Source: Hyparrhenia diplandra (taxonomy: Eukaryota; Streptophyta; Magnoliopsida; Poales; Poaceae). From it: DNA of 64,000 nt. The notes under the pieces were generated by a model that saw only the letters and a list, made by a program, of their open reading frames with translations, was not told the DNA's origin and made no database searches. Of this stretch, positions 22,140-33,805 are shown one piece after another (the first letter of the stretch is position 1; each line of letters opens with the position of its first letter). The DNA lies in NCBI GenBank assembly GCA_015847255.1, contig JADLZK010000279.1, positions 62,001-126,000 on the forward strand, in the 5' to 3' direction. The position numbers and the translations under genes were made by a program.

Positions 22140-22664
22140 CGATCCCTTCACCGGGATCCCTTCACCGGGATGAGACTGCTGGAATCGCAACGGTCAGGCG
22201 CCGAAGCAGGAACGAGGGCACGCCGCCGCCGCCGCCTTTATGGGAGGATGGAACCAGAAAAGTGGGTTGTGAAGCCTGGGAATGGGCTCTCTAAGCGCAA
22301 GGGCTAAAAGGGACGCCAACCCACGGCCTGCTTTTTGCCGACTGTATATGGGCCATTTCTTCCAAACTTATTTTTATTTATTTCAGCTATTAAATCTTTA
22401 TAAAATAAAAATAAATCATAAAAATCCATGTTTTCGATGTTTTCTTGATCCTTGAGACCCTTAGGATTTATGTGTTTACAATTTTCAAGAAATAACTCAT
22501 ATTTTTTATGTCTCTTCCATTCATCAAATAATCAATGAAACTAACATTATATTTCCGCAAAGAACGCGGAATCCACTAGTTTTTATCAATTTTAAAGGTG
22601 AGGCTTCTAAAATAAACCCTTGTGCGCTAGGCCGGGTTGTGTTCCCGTGCTCTAGGCCGGTAAC
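22140..22664. other. 5' flank of the SKP1-like gene, then AT-rich spacer
   Basis: GGGATCCCTTCACC is doubled around 22143-22168 just upstream of the start codon. 22370-22600 is AT-rich with no recognisable feature. Confidence 0.3.
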
Positions 22665-23558
22665 TGTTGATGGTGGATATACCGTAAAAATCCACACTCA
22701 AAACACCGTCAACATGCCTCGGTTCCAAGGAAGAATAGCATAACATGAGCATACTATATCAATAACTAGTTCCACTTGTACTCTTAACTTCCGATTTCAG
22801 GAAACACAAAATATAGCTCAGAGGGGCCCACATAGGGGGTCGGCCGACCCCTCACTAGATTCACCATGGCTTGAGCTTCGAGCATGATCCGTGCCAAGGC
22901 CCCCGGAGTCCAATTCAACCCTCACATCAACTTGTGTTTTCATCCAACGGCAAAAGAAGAGGACCACGCAATCCTCGTCGCGACGACAAATTGCAAGTAA
23001 TACATTGCTCGTGTCTTGGGTACCTCACTTATGACTGGTGACTTTGGAGCTAGCAAGTGCACCGCCTAGCTCAAGCACCATCCTTGTGTTGGTCGGCACA
23101 ACTGGAGACTAACTTGTCAGTGTATATGTGAACTCCGGGTGAACAAATCGACTTGTTCATTCTCACTTGGTGATTGGTCTCTTCATCATATTGTGATTTT
23201 TTTCATATTCTTCATCGGTGATTGGATCATTGCCTATACACGTCGGTATATCAAGCCCTCATCCCTTGTATTTACTTACCTACTTTACTCTGCGTAAAGA
23301 GCTAGCTTTTGCTTGTGTAGTTGTTCTTGGTAGCATAAGGTCATATCTAGGATTGCTCATTAGATAGAGTAGTGACATAGCACTTGTGTGACATAGAGAT
23401 CATATTATATATTTAGAATTGTCACTAGAAGGTTTGTAAGACATTAGAGCTAGCGCAAACCACATTTACGCCTTTTTTAGCACTAATCGGTTTGTAAAGT
23501 GTCTTTGTATAAATTTTATAGGCTATTCACCCCCCTTCTAGCCATCTAGGACCTTACA
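22665..23558 (+). mobile_element. LTR fragment, probably copia-type
   Basis: It begins TGTTGATGGTGGATATACCG and ends with the signature TATAGGCTATTCACCCCCC then TCTAGCCATCTAGGACCTTACA, typical of the 3' end of a grass copia LTR. No primer-binding site follows and the flanking five bases do not match, so it is a solo or rearranged LTR. Confidence 0.5.
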
Positions 23559-24010
23559 CCCTTCCCTTTTGACACCACCTTAATCTCCGCTGAGACTACC
23601 CTTCCCACCTTCTCAGCAAGCTTTTGGACGATCTCCAAGGTCACATGCAGGATGAGGGATCTTATGAATTTGAACCCAGACCTGCACAATCCCCGGGAGC
23701 TTTGTTGGGGTCGGGGCTTCCAACATTAGGGCATACTCCTAAAAATCCACGGTCCTTCCTCCATGATCCTCTTCCAATCTCCCAAGTAGAATGCCCGGAC
23801 CGTAAAGAGATTCGCACCGACAGATCGAAACAAGACCTCATTCTCTGTGTTTCCACCGCTTTCATCGTTGAGATTGGGGACCGCTCATCGAACTTTTGGT
23901 TGGCAAGGCCGGAGCCGCCATCCACTTCAGCTCCGGCAACTTGGACTTGTCCGCCGCTTCTCCGCTTCACTCGGACTCAATCCCTTCAACAGCCTCCACC
24001 TTAGCCCAAC
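23559..24010 (-). pseudogene. Fragment of a LINE ORF1-like protein (DUF4283 type)
   Basis: Minus-strand frames contain VQVWVQIHKIPHPA, then in a shifted frame KLAEKVGRVVSAEIKVVSKG, the pattern of the DUF4283 region before a zinc knuckle in plant LINE or gag proteins. It stops exactly where the LTR fragment begins at 23558. Confidence 0.45.
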
Positions 24011-24119
24011 AGAGCCTCCACCTTAACACCTCGTTGGGGAATGAGTTCATTCTTCTCATTCCTAATCCACCGTCATTCCTCCCTTCTTTGGCACAACTTG
24101 GACGGGGACTAACCCACTT

Positions 24120-26010
24120 TCATTTGTGTGGCACGGGATAAATAATCCCAGCGTGTAGGAGCTTAAGGACCTCTTTCATAACAACCTCTCGCATAGCTTT
24201 GTTAAGTCTACGTTGTGGCTCCTTTGAAGGTGTGTATTCAGGATCAATAGGGATGCGATGAGTGCAAAGAGCGGGGCTAATACCCTTGAGGTCTTCAAGT
24301 GAGTAGCCTATGGCTGATTTATGTCTTTCTAGGACGGTGACAAGTTTATAACTCTCTTCTTGGGAAAGTTGGTCACTGATAATGGCTGGAGTTTCTTGGT
24401 TATTATTGAGGAAGACATATTTTAGACCAGGAGGAAGTGGTTTCAGCTCAATTGAGGATCGTGGTGGCACCTCTGTTGTATCTAGTTCAATAGGTTCCGC
24501 AAACTCATCTTCTTCTTCTTGAACAAAGTGTTCAAAGTCGAAGGATGGTTGGGCCATCTCTTGTAGAGATGCCATTAAGACCTCCTCAATAGGGTCTTGT
24601 TGGGGTCTTGATTCCACTATCATATTAATAGATCGGTCAAGAGGAATTGTAATAGTGGAATTCCCAATTTTGAAGTCTAAGTGACCTCGCATTGGTTCTT
24701 CTGTAGAAGTCTCACGATTGGTCTGCCAATCAAGAGATCAACTTTCGAGATGTCATAAATATGAAAATCTAGACATAACTTCGAGTTGTTGATTCTAACA
24801 GGAATAGCCCTTAAAACTCCATAGCTTTCAAGAATAAATCCCGATGGGCTTTGTAGAAGTTTTTGTGATGGAGTTAAGGACGTGTCGGGATAAAGAATAT
24901 CGGCTAACTCCTTCGAAATAATGTTTGTCCCGATAGAAGGATTGTAGTGGACTTTTCTAGCATACCATCCAATTTGGCATAGAAGAATGGTTGAAGGGGA
25001 GGTGACTCGAGCAATCTCGGTTGATAACTCCGCTTCGGTTAGCCATTCATAACTCATGATTGCCGAAAGGCTTTTGAGGTGTTCTATGCTAACAGATTCT
25101 TCTAGTGGATCATGTGGAGTGGTCTTTACTAGAGGTCTCGCTTGGATAGGAAAATTCGAGGTATTTCCATAATCTTCAAACATATCTTCCTCAAATTCAA
25201 AGGGAAGCTCTAAAGGTGATGGTTCATCATCCTCTACTTGGCTTTGTGTTTCCTTTTTAGGAGGTGTTTCAACAACCAAATTATTAGATGAGTCAACTGG
25301 AAGTTCTAATTAGGTTGTATGTTCCTCATCTATTGGTTCAGGATCGGCTTGAGTTCTTCTTCGGGGAATTCATCATAGATGCCAGTGTATGGGGTGTTTT
25401 CAAGGATTTTCTCAAGAATGGCTTTTCCCTCACTAACGCTGTTATGTAAGAATGATCCTCTAGAAGAAGTATCAAGGATAAGGGCAGCTTCTTTGCTAAG
25501 AGCATCATAGAAGTGTTGTAAGAGGACATGGTCAAGAATAGATAAATCTAGGCCACATGTATATAAGCTTGTGAATCTTGCCCAAGTTGCTCCTATGGTT
25601 TCCTTCTCTTTTTGTTGAAAATTTATAACTTCACGACGACGAGGCGATAATCCAAGGAATAGGGAAGAAAGCAAGACAAAACTTGCTTTGAAGTTCATCC
25701 CATTTTCCATTAACACTTCTAACATTGTGATCATACCATTGCTTCGCCCTCCCAATAGGGAGAACGGAAACAATATCCATTTTAAGGTCTCATGTGTCAT
25801 GCCAGAAATTTCAAGCATGAACATAATTGCTCAAATTCTTGAAGGTGGTTGTGTGGGTCTTCGCCATCTAAGCCGAGAGAAGGATTATACGCACCATGGC
25901 TATAAAAGCGGGATGAATCTCGTAGCCATCCGTAAGAATAGGATGTGATGATTTTGGTGGCTCTAGCAATTCACCCTTTGGTGCGGAAAATTTATAGATT
26001 GGAGTGGAAT
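24120..26010 (-). pseudogene. Ty3/gypsy (Athila-like) gag, protease and start of RT, broken
   Basis: Gag starts near 26010 with MDSTPIYKFSAPKGELLEPP, is frameshifted near 25890, and continues as SGMTHETLKWILFPFSL and REVINFQQKEKETIGATWAR. The protease region (25279-24677) ends YDISKVDLLIGRPIV and has NPSIGTN where an active-site Asp would be expected. The RT entry (24692-24120) has LPPGLKYVFL and KEVLKLLHAGIIYPV. The remainder of RT, RNase H and integrase are missing, so it is a deletion derivative. Transcription is towards lower coordinates. Confidence 0.8.
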
Positions 26011-26094
26011 CCATGTGAAATTGGTGGTATGTAAAGGTGGTAAAAGATAAAAAGGTAAAATGGACGACCTTGGTTCGGGACTAGCACGCTACCG

Positions 26095-26117
26095 TCTCGA
26101 TTGCAAGAACGGCGCCT
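26095..26117 (-). other. Degenerate retrotransposon primer-binding site
   Basis: On the minus strand, just inside the LTR, the sequence AGGCGCCGTTCTTGCAATC resembles the TGGCGCCGTTGCC-type tRNA primer site common in gypsy elements. Confidence 0.45.
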
Positions 26118-26125
26118 TTAAAGCT

Positions 26126-27413
26126 TGTTGGTATTTATTAACGCACACAGAGAAATCTGCAAGCGCCGCGGATACCGATGTAGCCTTCACCTAAGAGTAT
26201 TCCAAGGTATCGATTTCCACGGGAACGTGAAGTGTACTAATCAAGGTGTAAGTCGTCTAAGGATGATTTTGTGTTGGGAGAGAGAGAAAGTTTCTAAGGA
26301 TTCTCTAATTGATCTTGGGAATCAAAGATACTTCAAGGTCTATTTATTATGGGACATCGTAACACTAGCCACGAAGGGGATGAGAAGGGGGCTAGGAAGC
26401 TCCGACTACGGTCCTACAAACACCAATCCGAACGTGGTGGAATACGCCGGCCGCCGTGGCTGCCACCACTGGGGCTACCACAAACTATACGTGGGATTGG
26501 GTGCAATTCCAGGTAACCACTAGACTAAGCACCACACCTAATCTAATAATTACTACTCTAGTGTTATAAAGACTAGAGCACTTGATGCAAGCGAGAATCT
26601 AATAAATAAACTAAAAGTAAATGTTAAATGAAAGTAAATAGAGAGCTTAGAATAAATAAAGAACCTGGAGATTGTTGAAGACGAACTAGTTGCTGCAAAA
26701 GTACAAAGTTGAAGAAGATCCGACAGGTCCGGCTCTTCAACTCTCTCCTCTTCTCTCTCCTTGATCTAATTACAACTAGATGAACTAGATGAACTAGACA
26801 ACTAGACAACTAGACAACTAGAGGGATCTCTCTCTTCTAATTGAAACCCTAGCTTTTGCTCTGTAGATAGATAATGAGGAGATGAACCCTAGGGGTACCC
26901 CTGGGGCTGCTTATATAGCCTGAGGTGGAGTAGGGGGCAAGTAATGCCACGTCATCGATTCGTGGCTCCGTTTAATCTCCACCATTGATCACAACCGACC
27001 TTGAATAATGGCTCAGATCTGTCCACAATGTCGGTTGGAAACCGACCTAGAAGTATGAGCATGACAGGTGGGACCCACCTGGCGGTCGCCAGAGTGATTC
27101 CTGGCGGTCACCAGGGGTATGCCATGTGGGCCCCTGCTTCAGGGTGTTGTCTTCTGGAGTCTTCTAGAATGTTTTAGTCCACGTTTTGGATTGGATTACT
27201 TCACGGTCAAGTCTCTTCTTCTTTATGGCAAGTAGTCTTGGGCTTTTCACTGCTCTTATCTCCTTTTTATCTGTTTAGTCCCCTGTAAATATATAAAATA
27301 CCAAAACTCGTGGAAATATATCGGTTAAGACCCTAGACTATGTTGTTATTTGTTTTAAGCCCTTATTTCAAGTTTAATTGACTAGTAATATTATGCTATA
27401 ACAGGTGTCAACA
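26126..27413 (-). mobile_element. 5' LTR of the gypsy element, about 1.29 kb
   Basis: Its ends are TGTTG and CAACA, it lies next to the primer-binding-like site and precedes gag. It is inserted in another transposon ORF, whose reading frame (ending SSWWNQ) runs into the LTR at 27413. The 3' LTR was not found in the window. Confidence 0.65.
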
Positions 27414-28300
27414 CCTGGTTCCACCAACTAGAAAGATCATCAGAAGTACCTCCAGAGTGGTTGTCACTGGAAAACCGAGGGACCTCAAACTGGGGTGGAG
27501 GCACAACAGGTGGTAAGGGTGGTAATCCCTCACGCTCATGTGTGCTGCGAAGTGTCTCTCGCACCTCCATTCTAGTGTCATAGGCCATCTGAGAAGTATA
27601 TGAGCAATGTCCAAATATGGCCTTCATCATACTCTTCAGCCTTCCCTTGAACCCACTGCTCTTGTGGTGAGTTCTCTGGCGAGAAGAACCAGGCAAGTCC
27701 TCTCTACCCCTAGAAGAGCCTCCCACGGTTTGTCCGGTGCCCTCTGCTTCCTTCCCTTCTTTGCATTGGGCATTGCCTTCTCATTGTTATATCTAGTGTG
27801 CTGCTCATCCTTGGGAAAGATCTTCCATGTCACCCTCTCAATCATGAACATCGATAGGGAGCATATGGCAGATGCCTCCTACCATAGTTCATAGCAAAGA
27901 ACAGCTACATCCATATGAACCTAGGAACAAAACCTCCCGCAGTGTATCTTCTCAAGCACATTCCTAGTATAAGCGTTAACATCTGAAGCAGCTCCATCCT
28001 TTGGATCAATGGTGACCCGATCAGGGTTGTTCAGCACATAATATTTGTTCTTCAACTCACTCCTGCTGAACGAAGTGTTGTTCTCATTCCTCCACACCTC
28101 TTTCATTTCAGCTACCTCCAAGGGCTGATTAGCATGGATCTTGTCAAAAGTCCTGTGAACCTCTTTGAAACCCAAGATCTGACAGAAGTGTCTGAAGCCA
28201 ATCCAGTAGTGAGTCTTGTCAGTCATCCAATGCATCACATCATTATCTCGAATTCTTACCTCAAAAAAAAAAAAATCTTGAAATCTTCTAGTCATTAAGT
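27414..28300 (-). pseudogene. Second gypsy-type ORF (putative plant transposon protein), frameshifted
   Basis: Minus-strand frames include VRIRDNDVMHWMTDKTHYWI, FKEVHRTFDKIHANQPLEV and KNKYYVLNNPDRVTIDPKDG, followed in another frame by GLKSMMKAIFGHCSYTSQMA-type sequence and a Pro-rich end. This protein is common in grass gypsy-like elements. An A-run lies at 28262-28274. The gypsy LTR cuts off its C-terminus at 27413. Confidence 0.65.
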
Positions 28301-31300
28301 TTTCAAATTTTAAATCTTGTTGATTAGAGTTTGCATGTTGGAAAGGGCATATGCTATACTTTGGGCTTTCATGGCCTCATGGGCACGCTCATGTGGCCAC
28401 GGGCAGTGGGCCAGACTCCAAGATTTTAGAAATGATGGTCCAGTTGGAGAGAGAGATATCCTTGAAATGGTGGCTGCAGGGTGGTGCAGAGGTAGGGAAA
28501 GAGAAAAGGGGTGTAGGGATTGGGACGAAAGGGTTGAACTGCAGTAGAGTGTGTAACTGTGTACATGGCAAAAGGAAGATGAGAGAGATAGCAAGTGCAT
28601 GACTTGGTTGGGTGCGATGAGAGACGATAGATTGATCAGCAAGTCAGCAGCTAGCTATCCTTAGTCAAGAGGCCCTTTGGGTTGTCCTCCGTGTACAATT
28701 CTATCAACTAGAGGCTTTCAGACAATGACACGAGGGAAGTGTGTGTGTGAGAGAGAGATTGGAAGGAGATGTAATCACTTAAATCTAGCTACCTTAGCTA
28801 AATAGCTAGTTAGGTGCTGAAGAAATACCTTACGCTTTTGTGCAAGAATATTACAGTTCACAGCAGTGCGTCAGTCTTTTTGAAGCATGCTGCTCATATT
28901 TCTCGTCTGCTCCTTCCTCTAACATAAGTTGTTGGCTTCCTCTGTTACCGTTAGAGAGAGAGATTGAGACAGAGAGGGAAGGGATTGATCTAAATGAGGG
29001 CCTGAGGGGCTGCAAAGCTGAAAAGCAAAAGGCAAAGAGGAACACTTTGGCCAAAGCATATGGAACGAGGATCCTGTTTTGACTGACTCCACAGTTTACA
29101 GAGGACACCTTCCCCATTTCTTCATTTTGGTTTCAGCAATTTGGCAACTGTAGATTAAGTAGGAACTAGGGAGTACTTCGTTTAAGTTTAGGCTAGTTCT
29201 GAACCTATCCTACGTTCTACCTCCTATTTTTAGATTTTTTTTTTAAAAAAATCTACCATCCATTAATGCTTACCGGACCTCTTGCTCATGCACTACAATT
29301 TAGTGCACCTGAGTACTTGAATTTATTCAATACTTGGTTATCATATTAAAAACAAACATTTATCCTGGTAAGAATTCAGTATAGAATTTTGTTGTTTTAC
29401 AAATATATAGTGAATGGCACCACGTGGCAAGCGTGGAGAGCAACCCTCAAAAAATTCACTAAAAAAATATATAGTGAATGGACAGATTGTTGGATGATCT
29501 AAGATACAGTTATCCCTAAAATCATTATGGAAATTATGATGAGAGCAGAAATCTCGACAGAAGTACTGCAGTATTCTGAAACCAATATGGATGCCTCAAC
29601 AATTTTTCTCGAATCACGCAAAAAGACTTGCGGCGTCTTTGTATTTAAGAGAAGAGTTGTTACATCCGCTTTCGCGCGTTCCTGATGCTAACAATGAAAA
29701 AAAAAGTAAGATGTAGGGATTCCCACTTATGGAGATTAGGGAAGAGCATGCGTGCCCAATATGGCCTTTATAGCTAATCTAGATTCTGAAACCTGCTTTA
29801 CTCTGACATTAGGCTGACACATGTACTCTATGCAATCGTTTCATGCTTAATGCTCCTAATCTCGTAGATAGACTAATATGTAAGTAGTGTGTCCTCCTAT
29901 GCTGTTTCAAGTTTGAACACAATGCTCTATGGATTTGTCTAACTTGATTATTTGCTTGGTGGGGTTAACAATCAGTTGCACAGCTTGCAGGGTTAGTAGT
30001 TCCCATGTTCTTATTCTTGGTCAAGTCTGCTCTCAACTCAAGAAGATTGGCCTTGTCTTGGGGAAGGGAGACTAGCCAAGAATGTACTTTTTGATTGATT
30101 AATCAATCTAGGCACTAGTCTAATCACAGATTGCGCCCATGCTTAGGGCCTATCCTAAGTGATCATTTAAAAACTGACCATCTTTTCCACCCACTCGTGC
30201 AATATCTTCTATGACAGTGGGACCATGGATTCAGTATGTCATATATACCTGGCTTTTAGGTATGTACTATGTAGATGTAGCAATTAGTATACTGTTTTCA
30301 ATGTACACATGAATCTAGTGTTTATGCAACTGTTAATGACAAAGTTATATTCCTGGCCATGATTGGTGCAGTAAGTATCCTGTTCGTAGCATGATATTTA
30401 ACTCATGATCCGCATGAACTTGGAACAGAGAGATCAATATCTGCTCCAACTCAGGTCTACTTTCGCTGAGCTGCCATACACCCGTGGGAATTCTGGGATA
30501 AACTAAGCGGAAAGGATGGGGCTTTGCACGGCTTTTTGACCAAGATAACCCTGGTCGTAATCTCTTGGTTCCAGGATTATGATGCTAATTGTTAAGTATT
30601 GGCTGGTTCAGAGTTCAGACGGATTGGTCACTTCTGGTAAGGCTGTCCTGCCATCTGAGCAGATGATCATTGAAAATGGATGTCACGTGATTGGCACAAA
30701 GGTTCTGCTGTCCTATTCTCAAGGTAATTCTTGTCATTATTTTGCCATCTAATTTACTGGCAGAACTCATGGTCAGTGTTCTGTTTTAAAATTGATCTAG
30801 TATCACATGTATGAAGAAAATATAAAAGAATTGCCGCATCTCATCTCATTAAAAAAACATTCATGAGTCATGATTTATATATGTGCATGACTGTCTCGGA
30901 TTTTTTTTTTTTTCCTTGCAAGAAAGCCTCATGGCGACTGTTAACTGCACCGAAACAATCTAATGACTGTTTTAGCAATGTTCGAAAGAAGAGAACATGT
31001 GAATGGGGTAGGTAACTTCTGTGCAAGGCAACACCCGAACCTTGTCAGTCAAATTGGGTGCAGAAGAATCAACCCTCTGGGCTCTGGTTGTTTTCACTGC
31101 TGAGATCAGCTCCCCCCCCGGCCCTGTCTCTGTCCTTCGGTAAGTACGTTGCAGCTGACATATTACCCGTTGGAAAGTTGGTCCCAAGTGATATTCCATA
31201 CCAAGTACCATGCCTATATATAAACTGTTACTCAAAATAAAAGCTGGCAATAATGTTGTAGTCTAGTATGCTCTAGAGTGCTAGCATTTTTACAAAGAAG

Positions 31301-31556
31301 ATAGTGGCAGCAAAACAGATGTGGCGTATATTACATTTGCCGATTTGGGGGCAAGAAGGACATATTTTATTCAGTTCATTGCTTTCGATTTTGATCTGAT
31401 TCAGTCACTGGTTCTTAGGAAAGAACAGGAAGGGTCAGAAAAGAAATTAGGCGCGCTCACTCCTTTGCTTGGTTTTCGTTTTACCAAGACGACACGCTCT
31501 TGATTCCTGAGTTTACATGAAAAGAAGAGTGAATCCCTTGGACTGAAGGTGCTGAC
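28301..31556. other. Long intergenic stretch, no supported gene
   Basis: AG-rich microsatellite-like runs lie near 28750 and 28955-28980. The word AATATATAGTGAATGG is doubled at about 29402 and 29468. T-runs lie near 29230 and 30900. No coding exon, tRNA or complete transposon was recognised. Confidence 0.4.
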
Positions 31557-32026
31557 AAACCCAACATTCCCAGTGAAAATCTTGGAAGTACTCCCTCCGT
31601 TCTAAAATAATAGCAATTCTTTAACGGTAGGAACTGTGTTTGACCTCTCGCCTTATTTAACTTTTTTCTATAAATACTATCACTTTTATTATGACTTATT
31701 ACATCACTAAAGATATTGTAATAATGTTTTATTTGTTTTATAATTTATATAAAAATTTTGAATAAGACGAGCGGTCAAACACAGATTCCTACCCGGTCAA
31801 AAAGAATTGCTATTATTTTGGAACAGAGGTAGTAGCGATTAATGTAATGTGCAATCACCACCATCCAGATTCCAGGGTCGCTCTCAAAACTCAAAAGGCA
31901 CGCGCCCAGTGAGTAAACCCAACATTCCCAGTGAAAATCTTGGAAGTAGCGATTAATGTAATGTGCAATCACCACCATCCAGATTCCAGGATCACTCTCA
32001 AAACTCAAAAGGCACGCGCCCAGTGA
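31557..32026. repeat. 112-bp tandem duplication, first copy split by a MITE
   Basis: AAACCCAACATTCCCAGTGA... starts at 31557 and again at 31915. ...GGCACGCGCCCAGTGA ends at 31912 and 32026. Apart from two substitutions (AGGGTCGCT/AGGATCACT) the copies agree, once the MITE at 31591-31832 is removed from the first. Confidence 0.9.
31591..31832. mobile_element. Stowaway MITE, 242 bp
   Basis: Ends CTCCCTCCGTTCTAAAATAA and TTATTTTGGAACAGAGGTAG are inverted repeats, with TA on both sides (31589-31590 and 31833-31834). The sister copy at 31945-31952 reads GGAAGTAGCG without the insertion. Confidence 0.9.
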
Positions 32027-32694
32027 CTGTGACCCAGTCACCCAGCCCAAGTACCGGCGGAACAAGAGTCCTCCAAAATCCATGTGGCTGACTGTGACCG
32101 GTAGCCAGTCGTAGCTCATTCCAAGTAGACTGCTCCTGGAATTAGTAACCGTGAAGACCCAGTTAAATGTGCCTATAAACAAATAAATAGTATATTGCAT
32201 TGATCTAACAAAAGTGTTTGATGTTGAGCTGCTAAGAACAGGACTAGAGTGAAAGCATAAAGATTTCCAAGTCACACTCTTCTTGCCGTACAGCAAGATC
32301 CAGCAGGCCAAAGAGGGAAAGACCAATCTTCTCGAGCCGAAGTACCAAAGCATATCAAAAGAAAGGAACAAGGAAAAACAAACAAAATAGGGGGCCGTAT
32401 CATATCGGGTGCCGAAAAACACAGGGGAAAAATGCCTTGGAACGGAGAAAAGCAGGGTCACGGTGAAGTGTGAGCAGCCTCTCCTCTCCCTGACTTTATC
32501 TTTTCTGCTGCTCCTCCCCAACTGCTCTTCGTTTCTTTCTTGGCCAGTGGGACTGTGGCCTGTGGGATGGGAGTGGGAGGCATGGGAGGTTGGAGGGGAT
32601 CGAAAGGTACACACCACACACCAGCACTGCAGAACTAGTACACTGCTGCACACAATACCCTTTTTAGGGGTGAGGCTCCAGAACCAGAATACTA

Positions 32695-32934
32695 CTCCCT
32701 CTCGTCCCAAAATGTTTGTCACTTGGCTTCCCGAGAAATGACTTTAAAAAATTATAGATTAAAAAATATTAATATTTATCATACATAATTAGTATCATTG
32801 GAAAGATCTTTGAACCTAGTTTTTTTTAACAAATTTATTTGAAGATATAAATGTTGCACGTATTTTGTACAAATCGAAGTCAAAAGTTGTGACACTAAAA
32901 CCAAAAGCGGCAGACATTTTTGGGACGGAGGGAG
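32695..32934. mobile_element. Stowaway MITE, 240 bp
   Basis: CTCCCTCTCGTCCCAAAATG on the left matches the inverted right end, TTTTTGGGACGGAGGGAG. TA flanks at 32693-32694 and 32935-32936. It lies about 870 bp upstream of the phosphatase start codon. Confidence 0.9.
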
Positions 32935-32936
32935 TA

Positions 32937-33805
32937 CAAATGATACATGATACATACTCCTATTTGAAAGAGCTAGACAGCTATATACTGGTAATATGCA
33001 CATGCAGCTGGAGGAGTATTTTTTGGGGTAGATTTATTATATTTTCATATAAAAATAATAAATAAATAAATGCAAAGGAGTTCCAGTATGCCAGTGTCAA
33101 TGTGGCTGAGTTCGTGGGCCCTTTTTTTTTTTGCCCATGGAGTTCGTCAGAGTTCAGATGCTGAATACTGCAGCACTTTTCACCCGAATGGTACCGTACT
33201 AGTATGCACGTACTATTTTACAGTTGTATGTATTTTACCCTACTTAGTTTTGCAAGCAAGTCCAGCATAAAGCAGGGGAGACTGTCCATCCTAAGATTCC
33301 TCTTCACTTTATTCTCTCCCAGCCTCACACACGTAATTAGTCTAGTTACACAACTTCACCTCCCTCCAAACACCCAGGGTTTGAAGCAGGGAGGAAGACA
33401 GAGCGCTCTCCACTCGCCCTCCTCCCTGAGACCCCTGAACCCAACTTTACCTTCTAGCTCTGCTCTCCCTCCCTCGACACGCACGCACACACACAACAAG
33501 GCCTGGTGAAGCTCTAGCCTAGGTAGTATAGCATCGCATTTTGATCTTCTTCCTTTGCTTCAGGAGCCAGTTAGAACATTGGTGTTAGAGCGCTCTTTCC
33601 TCCCAACAGAATCAAGATTTTGTTCTCATCCTCAATACTCTTTTCTCTCTCTCCATTCTCTCTCATTTCCATCAAATCAAAGCTTTGTTTATACAAACCA
33701 AACAGTTGTCTCTGCATCCGGCTTGGCTTCTTCTACCTACATCAGCTGTCCATTTTGCAGCAAGCCACAGTCTCTTCGGCTGCATGAGTGTTCCCCTGAG
33801 CAACA
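32937..33805 (+). promoter_or_regulatory. Promoter and 5' leader region of the phosphatase gene
   Basis: Spacer followed by a CT-rich stretch (33290-33700, many CTC/TCT runs), as is common in grass 5' leaders. The transcription start could not be placed. Another T-run lies at 33121-33132. Confidence 0.35.

Noticed and set aside
28750..28980. GA-rich runs considered as a possible CRISPR-like or regulatory array
   Set aside because: Simple microsatellite sequence without regular spacers; CRISPR arrays are not expected in a plant nuclear genome.
31538..31557. TTGGACTGAAGGTGCT resembles the start of miR319
   Set aside because: It lacks one G of the mature sequence and diverges at the 3' end. 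No matching star arm or stem was seen in the preceding 200 bases.
31775..32722. 315-codon minus-strand ORF with an internal repeat
   Set aside because: It runs through a MITE end and the tandem duplication, which explains the repeated peptide. No domain or homology was recognised.
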